Below are positions 56,597 to 64,000 of a stretch of 64,000 bases of DNA, in pieces. The stretch is from positions 434,001-498,000 of the forward strand of contig NOKP01000013.1 in assembly GCA_002682825.1 (NCBI GenBank), given 5' to 3'. The DNA comes from Neonectria sp. B-13 (lineage: Eukaryota; Ascomycota; Sordariomycetes; Hypocreales; Nectriaceae). Each line of letters begins with the position of its first letter. Within the stretch, counting starts at the first letter, position 1. The notes beneath the pieces are model-generated. The model had not been told where the DNA came from and searched no databases. It saw only the letters and a program-made list of their open reading frames with translations. The translations under genes and the position numbers were made by a program.

Positions 56597-59500
56597 TCAT
56601 GATGCCTTGGTCCGCTTCCCCTTACCACGACCCCTTCTAGTCGGGGCATCCTTCGTTTGATTGCCCTCGTCCTCAACATCTTCATCCCTGTCATCGTCTA
56701 CAACAATGGTTCTCGCCGGCCGTTTTCGCTTCCCTGTCTCATTATCCGCATTCCCTGCACTCGATCCTTCTCCTGCAACATTCGCCCTTAACCTATCCAC
56801 AGCCGCCGCCATTCGCTTGCTTCCTTGCGCCTTCTGCCGCGGCGCAAAAGCATCCCTTGCGCCTACACCCACGCTGCCCCCAAAGAATCTCGTGATGTTG
56901 CTCTGCGTTCCCTCTCGGTCCCGCTTGTTCATATCCTTGATCACGGGTACCAGGACCTCGTCTGTCCGCTCCTTGCTCCATCCAATTGTGGCCATCAGAA
57001 ACTGCCGCAGGCCTTCGACATCCGGAACTCCCCACTGGAACTGCTCGGCGTTGCTGTCGACCTCGGGGTGAAGGTAAGCGTTGTAGATGGCCGGGTTGGG
57101 GAACCCCGGTGAGAGGAAGAGCTTAGTAGCCTGTGACTTGCGGAACTTTTTTCTAAAGGTGGATGAGGCGTCGGCTGCCTTGGGTCGACTTTGGGATTGG
57201 ACTGCCTGCCACCATTCGCGGAAATTCTCGAGCCCAGACTTACCAGGAAACTCAGATAGTATCTCAACCGCCGTAACGGGACCAACACCAGGCAAGCCCT
57301 CGGTGTAATCAGACCCGAGGAGTTGCGCAAGCGAGATGAGCTGTTCCCGAGAGAGGGACATTTCTTTCTCCAAATCAATGCCCAGGTAACACTCGACAAA
57401 CTTGTTGCTGCTGAACATATTCTTGTAGACTCGAGTGCCGCCAAAGAGGAAAATGTCGGAGTCGTCCGTCACAATTCCATCGACAAGACCCAGATGAACC
57501 AACTCGGCACATTGTGCTTCAGCTTCCATAGGGGCAGTAACATAGGGAATACCAAATAGCCGAAGGAGAGCCTGGCATTCCGTGATCATGACTTGCGTGA
57601 CCTCATCAGCATCTCGGCGATCCTTCTTCTGCTGGCTTCTAAGGGCGCTCAGCTCTTTCTCGTAATCCTCTCGGTTCTGTGTCGCCGACTTGTTGTTCAG
57701 CTCGCTGGCGAACCGAGCATGCTCTTCGGCTTCTTCGGCCATTTGTACCATCAGTTCCTCATCTCCCGGGTCACTGAACTCATCATACTCAACGTCGTTG
57801 AAAAACTCGTCGTCTTCAGCATCAATAGCGTTTCCCCCCTGGGAAATAGCTAGGGCTTCTAGTGTGGGAGCTTCCTCAAAAGACGCCAATAAGTTATTGG
57901 GCGTTTCCTCCTCTTGGACTTCTGCGGGGGGGACATCCTCAAACTCTGGTTCGGGTGAAGCTGAGACTTGTTTTTCTGTTTCTGTTCGTGGAGCTTTCAT
58001 TTCGTCGTTAGAAGTGGTGGGAGGCGGCACGTCTTCGAACTCTGGATCCGCCAAAGTTGATATCTTGGAATGTTGTGTAGTTTCCAGGAGAGAAGTTCGA
58101 GGAGGGTTTGATACCACAGCTTCGGTAGTCTTAGCTTCAGGTTGATCATCATCGATCACAATCGGAGCATCATCGGCTGGTCTCTCTGGAAAAGGCGGAA
58201 CCTCAACAATCTCGATCTCACTCCCATCATCTGATGAGGAATCAATCTCAATAAGACCACCCTGCATTTCCCGTCGCTGAAGTCTCTGCTCTTCCTCAGC
58301 CGCAAGCCTATCCGCAGCGTTGATTTCTCGCTCTGCTTCTTGTTGCTTCTTCAGTGACTCTCGGATGTCTCCTCCATCGGCCAACCAAGGAGGCAGGGGC
58401 CTCGGGCCATCTCCATTTTGGGCTTCCTTTTCGAAGCCGCCAGCCATCTCATCGTCGAGGTCCAGGGACTCCTTGGCGCCACTTTCCTTTCCATCTTCCG
58501 GCCTCTTTTGAGGCATCTTCTTCGCAAAGACAGAGGATCCCCAGTCGAGTTTAGGGAAAGGCAGTGGGCCATCAAAAGGGTTCTTCTTGTTCTCCAGGAC
58601 CGGCGCCGGCTGGGCCTTCTTCGCCCGCCTGGATCTTGCCATAACCGCCTGCATGTCTTCTTCACTGTCGCTGCCGGAAGCAACGTCCTTGTCTTGACGT
58701 TTGGGCACGGCCGCATTCGCTCGATTGTTGACAATGTGAGCGATCATAGAGCCACCTGTCGCAGTGATTGGCTTTGCGCCTTCGACACGCTTCTGCGTCC
58801 ACTGAGGTTCCTCCATTGGGATATCTTCGAATTCTTCTTCTGCTTCTGACTCTTGACCGACGCCATGTTGTTTTTGTAATGACATAGTGATGGCGCGATT
58901 GAGCTCATCTTCTTCCTCCGTATGAAGCTGCTCCTCAAGTTGGGCGGCGGAAAGGTGGACTGCATCTCCTAAATCACCGCCAACGAACAAGGAGTCTTCT
59001 TCATCTGCAGCAGATTCGACCTGATGGCTGTTGTAGAGATTATGGCGCCTGGTTGCAACGTCCTGAGCAACCTGCACGCCAGCCGCAGTGGATGGTGTAG
59101 GCTTTGGCAACCGGTTCAAGCCCTCGATGGGGACGTCTTCAAAATCTGCATCGTCCTCATCATCCTGGTCCTCTTTGGACTGGTATTGAATTTGGATTGC
59201 GTCCACATCAATAGGCTTGTGTGCCTCGCCGACGTCCTTCTCCTTGCTCACAACACCCAATGCCCATCCTCCCTCGACGCCGTCATTCTTGACAAGGATA
59301 TACTCCCGATTCTTTTCTCCAGCCACTCGTGCGTTAATACCGAGAGTCAAGTCGGTGCCTGTCATCCCAACCTCAAACATGAGGCGCTGAGTCAGGTGGT
59401 TTCTCTCTTTGACTCTCTCGATCTGGAACCTCGAAAAGGCCATTCGGTCGGGGAACATGTCATCCAACTGTTCCTTGCTAAGACCCAATCTCAGCCGGCT

Positions 59501-60244
59501 CCTCAGTCTCGCGGCGTTCAGAATATTGTATCGGTCCGGAGGGGGCAGACTCTTGAAGAATTCGCCATCAAAGTCAATCTTGCTGAAGTCGTACAGGTTG
59601 ACATCCTCGCCATCATGGAACTGTCGGGCGTATTCTTCCAGCTCTTCCACGCTCATGATCCGCGGGTCTTCTGGCTTCCCCATTGCCGCGATGCCGCCAC
59701 CATCCAGCTCGGGGAGATGGTAGGCATCTTGCTTGTAGAACTTCCTGTTATGTTGTCTCTCCTTCTGTGTCATTCCCTCTTCACCAACGTAGACAAGCTT
59801 ACTTGCGTCGGGAATCTCCTCCTGTTGCTCTTCTTCTCTAGCGGATATGTCGAGGTCCTTGTCCCTCCGCCTCTTGTCTTCCTCCTCCTCTGCAATGCGC
59901 TGCATCTGCACCACGAGCAGCTTGCTCGCTGTTTTCACGGCATCTTCTCTGCGACCCTCGCGTCTGCGCTTTCTGGCCTGGATAGTCTGTCGCTTCAGAG
60001 CGGGAGCACCGCCATCGAATACGAAAACTGGCTGGATTCCAAACCAAAGGAGTTTGCAGATGCGCCGGAAGAAGCCTACGACGTGCGAGTTGCGCAAGGC
60101 GTTTCCTTCTTTGTCGCGCACAGCTTTGAGGAATTGGTAGATCCAGATGGAGGCATCGACAGCGAGGCGCTTGCGGTTTAGGGTCGCGAGATTCGTAGGC
60201 CGGGCGCAAGGCTGTATGACGGTCCAAAGGCCATTCACACCCAT
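56597..60244 (-). CDS. RAD2: DNA repair endonuclease Rad2 (XPG)
   Basis: Structure-specific nuclease that makes the 3' incision in nucleotide excision repair and binds TFIIH. A single exon of 1215 residues. The N-terminal nuclease domain starts MGVNGLWTVIQPCARPTNLA with LAVDASIWIYQFLKA and PVFVFDGGAPALKRQT. A long acidic spacer follows, including a ubiquitin-interacting motif (about 440-460, with EEEDELNRAITMSLQ). The internal nuclease domain (about 870-1000) has LLRLFGIPYVTAPMEAEAQC and DGIVTDDSDIFLFGG with its catalytic acids, then QLLGSDYTEGLPGVGPVTA. Near the end are a PCNA-binding box (QSNITRFF, about 1112-1120) and a basic nuclear-localisation tail. All catalytic positions I can see are intact. 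Divergent from NAA38. Confidence 0.97.
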   Translation of the reverse strand: MGVNGLWTVIQPCARPTNLATLNRKRLAVDASIWIYQFLKAVRDKEGNALRNSHVVGFFRRICKLLWFGIQPVFVFDGGAPALKRQTIQARKRRREGRREDAVKTASKLLVVQMQRIAEEEEDKRRRDKDLDISAREEEQQEEIPDASKLVYVGEEGMTQKERQHNRKFYKQDAYHLPELDGGGIAAMGKPEDPRIMSVEELEEYARQFHDGEDVNLYDFSKIDFDGEFFKSLPPPDRYNILNAARLRSRLRLGLSKEQLDDMFPDRMAFSRFQIERVKERNHLTQRLMFEVGMTGTDLTLGINARVAGEKNREYILVKNDGVEGGWALGVVSKEKDVGEAHKPIDVDAIQIQYQSKEDQDDEDDADFEDVPIEGLNRLPKPTPSTAAGVQVAQDVATRRHNLYNSHQVESAADEEDSLFVGGDLGDAVHLSAAQLEEQLHTEEEDELNRAITMSLQKQHGVGQESEAEEEFEDIPMEEPQWTQKRVEGAKPITATGGSMIAHIVNNRANAAVPKRQDKDVASGSDSEEDMQAVMARSRRAKKAQPAPVLENKKNPFDGPLPFPKLDWGSSVFAKKMPQKRPEDGKESGAKESLDLDDEMAGGFEKEAQNGDGPRPLPPWLADGGDIRESLKKQQEAEREINAADRLAAEEEQRLQRREMQGGLIEIDSSSDDGSEIEIVEVPPFPERPADDAPIVIDDDQPEAKTTEAVVSNPPRTSLLETTQHSKISTLADPEFEDVPPPTTSNDEMKAPRTETEKQVSASPEPEFEDVPPAEVQEEETPNNLLASFEEAPTLEALAISQGGNAIDAEDDEFFNDVEYDEFSDPGDEELMVQMAEEAEEHARFASELNNKSATQNREDYEKELSALRSQQKKDRRDADEVTQVMITECQALLRLFGIPYVTAPMEAEAQCAELVHLGLVDGIVTDDSDIFLFGGTRVYKNMFSSNKFVECYLGIDLEKEMSLSREQLISLAQLLGSDYTEGLPGVGPVTAVEILSEFPGKSGLENFREWWQAVQSQSRPKAADASSTFRKKFRKSQATKLFLSPGFPNPAIYNAYLHPEVDSNAEQFQWGVPDVEGLRQFLMATIGWSKERTDEVLVPVIKDMNKRDREGTQSNITRFFGGSVGVGARDAFAPRQKAQGSKRMAAAVDRLRANVAGEGSSAGNADNETGKRKRPARTIVVDDDRDEDVEDEGNQTKDAPTRRGRGKGKRTKAS

Positions 60245-60653
60245 GATGGGCGATTAGGATGGAGATGCGAGTTCAGATACCGGTCGAGGCGCGAAGCCTA
60301 GCTGCTCAAGGGAGTGGCCCTCGTTTCAGACGGACCGTAACCATCGCATGGCTCAGATTTGTTCAAAAGGCACTTCCCAGTTCACAATGCTGCGGATGAA
60401 GAAAGGGCAAAGGAACGTGCATGTGAAGCAATAGAGCTGACAGGCTGCCATCCGGAATTCACGGTCCAAGAGTTAGACTACACTACTTACGACTGCTCGC
60501 TCCCGGCATAACGTCAGGGTGGGCCCTCTCGCCGCTAATCCATTGGCCCACAGCCCGACTCCGCAGAACACATCAGAATCATCCCTCACAAGGTTACCTC
60601 AATCTTCTCCACGCCCTCTCTCACTGGCTTTCGAAGCCTCAGTACGTTACGCA
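60245..60653. promoter_or_regulatory. Divergent promoter region RAD2/NAA38
   Basis: 409 bp between start codons. No TATA box was seen. The NAA38 frame is open upstream for some 45 codons without an ATG, which looks like leader sequence. Confidence 0.55.
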
Positions 60654-61060
60654 ATGGACAAAGATGAGGCTCGGCAATACCTTTCGAGCATCCTGAACAA
60701 AAACCTGCGCGTTCTCACTACGGATGGGCGCCTGTTCTGGGGATCATTCAAATGCACCGATCCCGTACGTCATGTCTGTCCACGACAGCATTAGTTTGCC
60801 GTAACCACCCAACAGAGGCATGGGGGGTATCTGCTAACACCAGACAAAAGGACAAGAATATCGTTCTCGCCAACACCTACGAGTACAGGCAGCCCTCATC
60901 TAAACAGCGCGCTGAGGCTGTGGAGAAAACCGGTGACAAGAACGTTACCCTAGACATGACGTCCCGTTATCTCGGTCTGGTGGTTGTGCCTGGGCACCAC
61001 ATTATCAAGATGGAAGTTGAACAATTCGCGAGCCAATTACGAAACCAGAACTTCATCTGA
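60654..61060 (+). CDS. NAA38: Sm-like NatC auxiliary subunit Naa38
   Basis: A small Lsm-fold protein of 106 residues, homologous to the third subunit of the NatC N-terminal acetyltransferase (Naa38/Mak31/LSMD1). Two exons, 60654-60764 and 60851-61060. The Sm1 motif is LNKNLRVLTTDGRLFWGSFKCTDPDKNIVLAN and is split by the intron (quoted across the join), while the Sm2 part is YLGLVVVPGHHIIKMEVE. Frame requires the acceptor AAAAG at 60850; the CAG seven bases upstream sits too near the CTAAC branch and would break the frame. An assignment to a spliceosomal Lsm protein is less likely because the Sm2 region lacks the usual RG(D/N) motif. Confidence 0.85.
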
Positions 61061-61290
61061 GCAAAGTCTTAGATAAAATGAATAAATAAAGGTACAAGAA
61101 GTAAGCTATAGAGGAAAGAATCCAAACAGCATTTTAAAACCATCCCTCCAGAAAATGTCCCAACGCCTCACACGACCGAGGCCGCATCTTCCTCAACTAA
61201 AAATTATCCTGGCATTATTATTCTCTCGCACTCTTGAAAGGTGCTGCCTGCTCCGTTGTGCGAGCCCACTTCATTATAGTAGCCACCATC

Positions 61291-62619
61291 CTACGCGACG
61301 GAAACTTCCTGGGTGCGTCCCCGGGACTCCCCGTTCAAGCCGCCATCACTGCCAAGGACAGAGTCATGGACGTCATCCTCATCCTCTTCATCACTGTCCA
61401 GCTCAGCATCGCGTCCAACCCATGAGCTGCCGTCGTTGAGAGGCATGTCCTGACCAGACAGATCGTGTCCCTCGCTTCGAGCGCGGATGTAATTGCGGCG
61501 TCGTTGGGAGAGAGTTCTTGCGCGGGTTGAGAGCTTGGACGAGACCACAGCGTTGGAGCTGACCCAGTTGGTGAGGGAATCCTCACAATCCTGGATAATA
61601 GCCTTGCTGGCCTCATATCCGTCGTAGGCCTGTCGTGTCTCGCCCGGAGTAACCGGAGTATCGTCGATCAGCTCGAGAAGGTGCTTGCCGTAGCCAGCGA
61701 TGATGGCAACCTTCTCGCAGTGCTCGCGGAGGGCATCGAACTGGTAAGTGTATGCGGCCTTAACCTTCTCACGGGTGATGTTAGAAAGCTGAGCCTCGGC
61801 AACGAGGGACTCGGCCTCGGCGCGAACAAGCTCTTGCTCGAGGACAACAATCTTAGGAGAGTTGGGCTCCTTGTATTTCAATTGGGCGATCTGGTCGGTA
61901 ATTCTTTGCTTGCCTGGTACCGTAGGTTAGCGCCACTGCCTTGTGAAACGTTGAGTGGAACGGGTCTTACGGTCTCGGCTGGGTTGGACTGAAGCCTCAA
62001 TGTTGCGAATACTCTTCATGGTGATTCGGTATTGGTCATATCGGTCGACGTACTGGTCCTCGAGCTCACCGATTTCGTAGAGGAGGACACCAATCTTGTC
62101 GGTGACGTCAGAGACATCTTCGTCGCCGCCCTCACCCCAAATGGATATTTGTTGCTGTGGAATGTGTTAATCACGATGGCTTGGTGGGCATGAGCTGGGA
62201 AACTTACGGCAACCTCCATGCGCTCTCGTGCGACAGTCTCCATACTTCGCATCACATTCTTCTCCATCTTGACTAGCTGGGAAAGCTTCTTAGCTAGGTC
62301 GGGCCCGAAGGCACCGCCGGCATTGCGACGAAGGGCATGGCCTGGAGTTTTGGAAAAGAATTAGTTTCTAGGTATGATACAGCCACGGCAAATCGAATAA
62401 AGGGGTCGCGATGTTTGGATGCTGGAGGCGGTTGCTTACCGAAGCTGCCTTTGAAGAGACGACCGGACTTGGTGGACGACGGAGGTGGCGGGGGGTTCTG
62501 GATACGGCATTAGTCCCAACGTTGCCACAAGACAGAGAGGGATGGCAGGCGCGAGGGCATACTTGGAGCTGGGAGGCAGTGGGCGCCCGGGACTGGCGCA
62601 TAGAATACGTGCGATGCAT
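61291..62619 (-). CDS. PIL1: Eisosome core protein Pil1/Lsp1
   Basis: A BAR-domain protein that assembles on PI(4,5)P2 beneath plasma-membrane furrows (eisosomes). Five exons, 62619-62563, 62497-62440, 62341-62208, 62154-61971 and 61913-61291, all in phase, give 351 residues. The N terminus is MHRTYSMRQSRAPTASQLQ followed by PPPPPSSTKSGRLFKGSFGH and ALRRNAGGAFGPDLAKKLSQ, with the Ser/Arg sites usually phosphorylated in Pil1. The BAR domain continues with WGEGGDEDVSDVTDKIG, GELEDQYVDRYDQYRITMKS and LVRAEAESLVAEAQLSNITR, then the KVAIIAGYGKHLLELIDDTPVTPGE segment in two pieces. The tail is acidic (DSDEEDEDDVHDS). One gene is seen; a paralogue elsewhere is common in fungi. Confidence 0.95.
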
Positions 62620-64000
62620 GATGGTGGTGATGCGGCGAGTCGACAACGACTGTAGTACCGTGATGAACAGCTGTGGAGCAGAAAAGGGACTCAGGCGGGT
62701 GAACAGGGGATGTAGTGGAGATAAACGTGGTTTGATGGAGAAGTACTGCAAGAGAAACAAGGGGTAGATGGGCAAGAGCAGGAGGGGATCCAGGCTGGGC
62801 TGACGGGGAACGTTATAAAGGATGGCCGAGAGGCATGGAGGAGATGTTGTGGAGGAGAAGATCGTCACATTTGGAGGCAGCGCGTTGTCGGCGACGTCAT
62901 CTGGGATCCACAAGGTCAGAAGTGGGTGGTGTGCTCATCAACAAAGCGCCGGTACAGTCGGCGGCTGCTAGTTCAAGTTCTGGTACATCAGGGTTCACCT
63001 ACCGTAGGACTGATTCCAAGTATATCTACAAGCCCCGCTATTGGCTCAGGTTTACGCAGTGGGCAGTTCAGCTCAAGTCTGTGGCCAAGGGAGGATTCTT
63101 CTTCCTGACGGTCCAGTCTCACTTCCGTTGGCTGGCCATCCCGCATGCGGCTCGTAGCGGCGCACGAAACTTCGAGTTGTGGTGGCGCTAGTTTGTGAGC
63201 TAAGAGGAGTAATGACGGAATTGAAGCATTGGGTCGGGGTCTTGGGATGCCGGTTTTCAGGGTTGCGCGGTCCTTATCGGGCCCAGCAAATACCGGATCC
63301 CGAAGAACGTGGCGGACGATCGTGGATCCGCAAGTCCGTTACGGATGTTGTGTTTGGTGTTGATGTCAGCCGTTGAAACAGGGTCCTTTTAGTCATCAAT
63401 GCACAGCCCAACAGAGCTATCTATTGTGTTCTGGCGAGGCTCAAAGGACCAGTCTCCTTCGTATTTAGTACATATCATTACTATGTGCTTGTTCCGGGCC
63501 TGTCGTTCGTAGTCATGTTTGTTCCTCAGAGCAACGGAAACGTCTGTTTAATGTGTCTGTTTTTCAAATGCAGGATCCCTGAACGGATCTACCAAAGCTA
63601 GGGCGCACCAAGTGCTGGTAGAGGCCAGGTATCTGACAACTTAGGAATATGGTTATTATAAGTTATAAGTCCCCGCGTGGTTCATTCGTTGACATTTCGG
63701 CTGGACTGCGATGTGTAATTTGCGTCGGGTCACCTCGGACGGAGAAGCACGGGCTCCGCTATGAGGTGCTCTACTGGTGCCGTGGGACAATCGTATCCCA
63801 TATCCTAGATGTATCCTGGTAAATCGAGGAACACATTTTTATATTTAATAAATTCAGTTTCAGGATCAAGAGTTTCTTCTTTACTCGCTGATCCCGTTGG
63901 ATCCATAATCTTAGCCAGCTGTGGCAATTCATTGGCCTGTCCAAAGTGGAAAAGCGTTGCGCAGCACAAATCGAGCCTAAACTCAGTTGGTAACGCGCCC
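62620..64000. other. PIL1 upstream region and intergenic end of window
   Basis: The PIL1 promoter and leader occupy roughly the first 300 bp. Beyond that I see no gene: a 118-codon plus-strand frame at 62835-63191 lacks recognisable features, and the end becomes AT-richer (TTTATATTTAATAAATTC near 63840). The next gene probably lies outside the window. Confidence 0.5.

Noticed and set aside
59024..60181. 385-codon plus-strand frame antisense to RAD2
   Set aside because: It mirrors the RAD2 codons; its residues follow the complement of a well-conserved protein and it has no domain of its own.
62835..63191. 118-codon plus-strand frame upstream of PIL1
   Set aside because: No recognisable domain; overlaps the PIL1 promoter and leader region, and its composition is not gene-like.
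1..64000. tRNA, 5S rRNA, CRISPR arrays, transposon ORFs and secondary-metabolite genes
   Set aside because: Looked for T-loop GGTTCGA-type boxes, 5S-like signatures, regularly spaced repeats, and reverse transcriptase, transposase, PKS or NRPS motifs by eye; none found. A tRNAscan and repeat-library search would settle this.

Overview
The window is chromosomal DNA of a filamentous ascomycete (Pezizomycotina, most likely a Sordariomycete). The evidence is short GT-AG introns with CTAAC/CTGAC-type branch sites, G/C-ending codons in the coding blocks, and a full set of fungal housekeeping genes (RPB1, SWD1, THG1, HRD3, PIL1, RAD2). The genus cannot be fixed from sequence alone. One 100-base run of N (6645-6744) marks a scaffold gap.

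Layout. 1-12.7 kb is gene-poor and rich in simple repeats. Its one convincing gene is a 58-residue cysteine-rich protein (8541-8717) with a TATA box, a leader of more than 500 nt free of ATG, and an apparent intron just after the stop codon. 12.7-22.8 kb is dense: RPB1 (-), the COMPASS subunit SWD1 (-), the tRNA-His guanylyltransferase THG1 (+) and a TMA23-like G-patch protein (-). 22.8-25.5 kb is AT-richer and holds a small three-exon gene with an N-terminal domain like those of fungal STAND proteins. 25.5-32.2 kb carries a DUF726/Mil1-type lipase-like membrane protein (+) facing an Msb1/Mug8-family morphogenesis protein (-). 32.2-37.8 kb is a second gene-poor stretch. 37.8-62.6 kb is again dense: uracil-DNA glycosylase (-), HRD3/SEL1L (+), an RCR-like PY-motif membrane protein (+), an unrecognised protein (-), alanyl-tRNA synthetase (+), a mitochondrial NDUFAF7/MidA-type methyltransferase (-), an unrecognised Trp-rich 174-residue protein (+), an Mcy1-like PLP enzyme (+), TFIIS (-), RAD2/XPG (-), the NatC subunit NAA38 (+) and PIL1 (-). 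The last 1.4 kb shows no gene.

Function. Most genes serve separate core processes. Loose themes recur: RNA polymerase II transcription and repair (RPB1, TFIIS, SWD1, RAD2, UNG1), tRNA function (THG1, ALA1), ER and membrane quality control (HRD3, the RCR-like protein), and cortex or polarity (MSB1, PIL1). Several pairs share short divergent promoters: SWD1/THG1, UNG1/HRD3, the unknown gene at 45.2 kb with ALA1, and RAD2/NAA38. I saw no secondary-metabolite cluster, no intact transposon, no CRISPR array and no tRNA or rRNA gene.

Exon boundaries were set by eye from splice signals, reading frame and remembered family conservation. All frames were checked arithmetically, but none is confirmed by transcripts.
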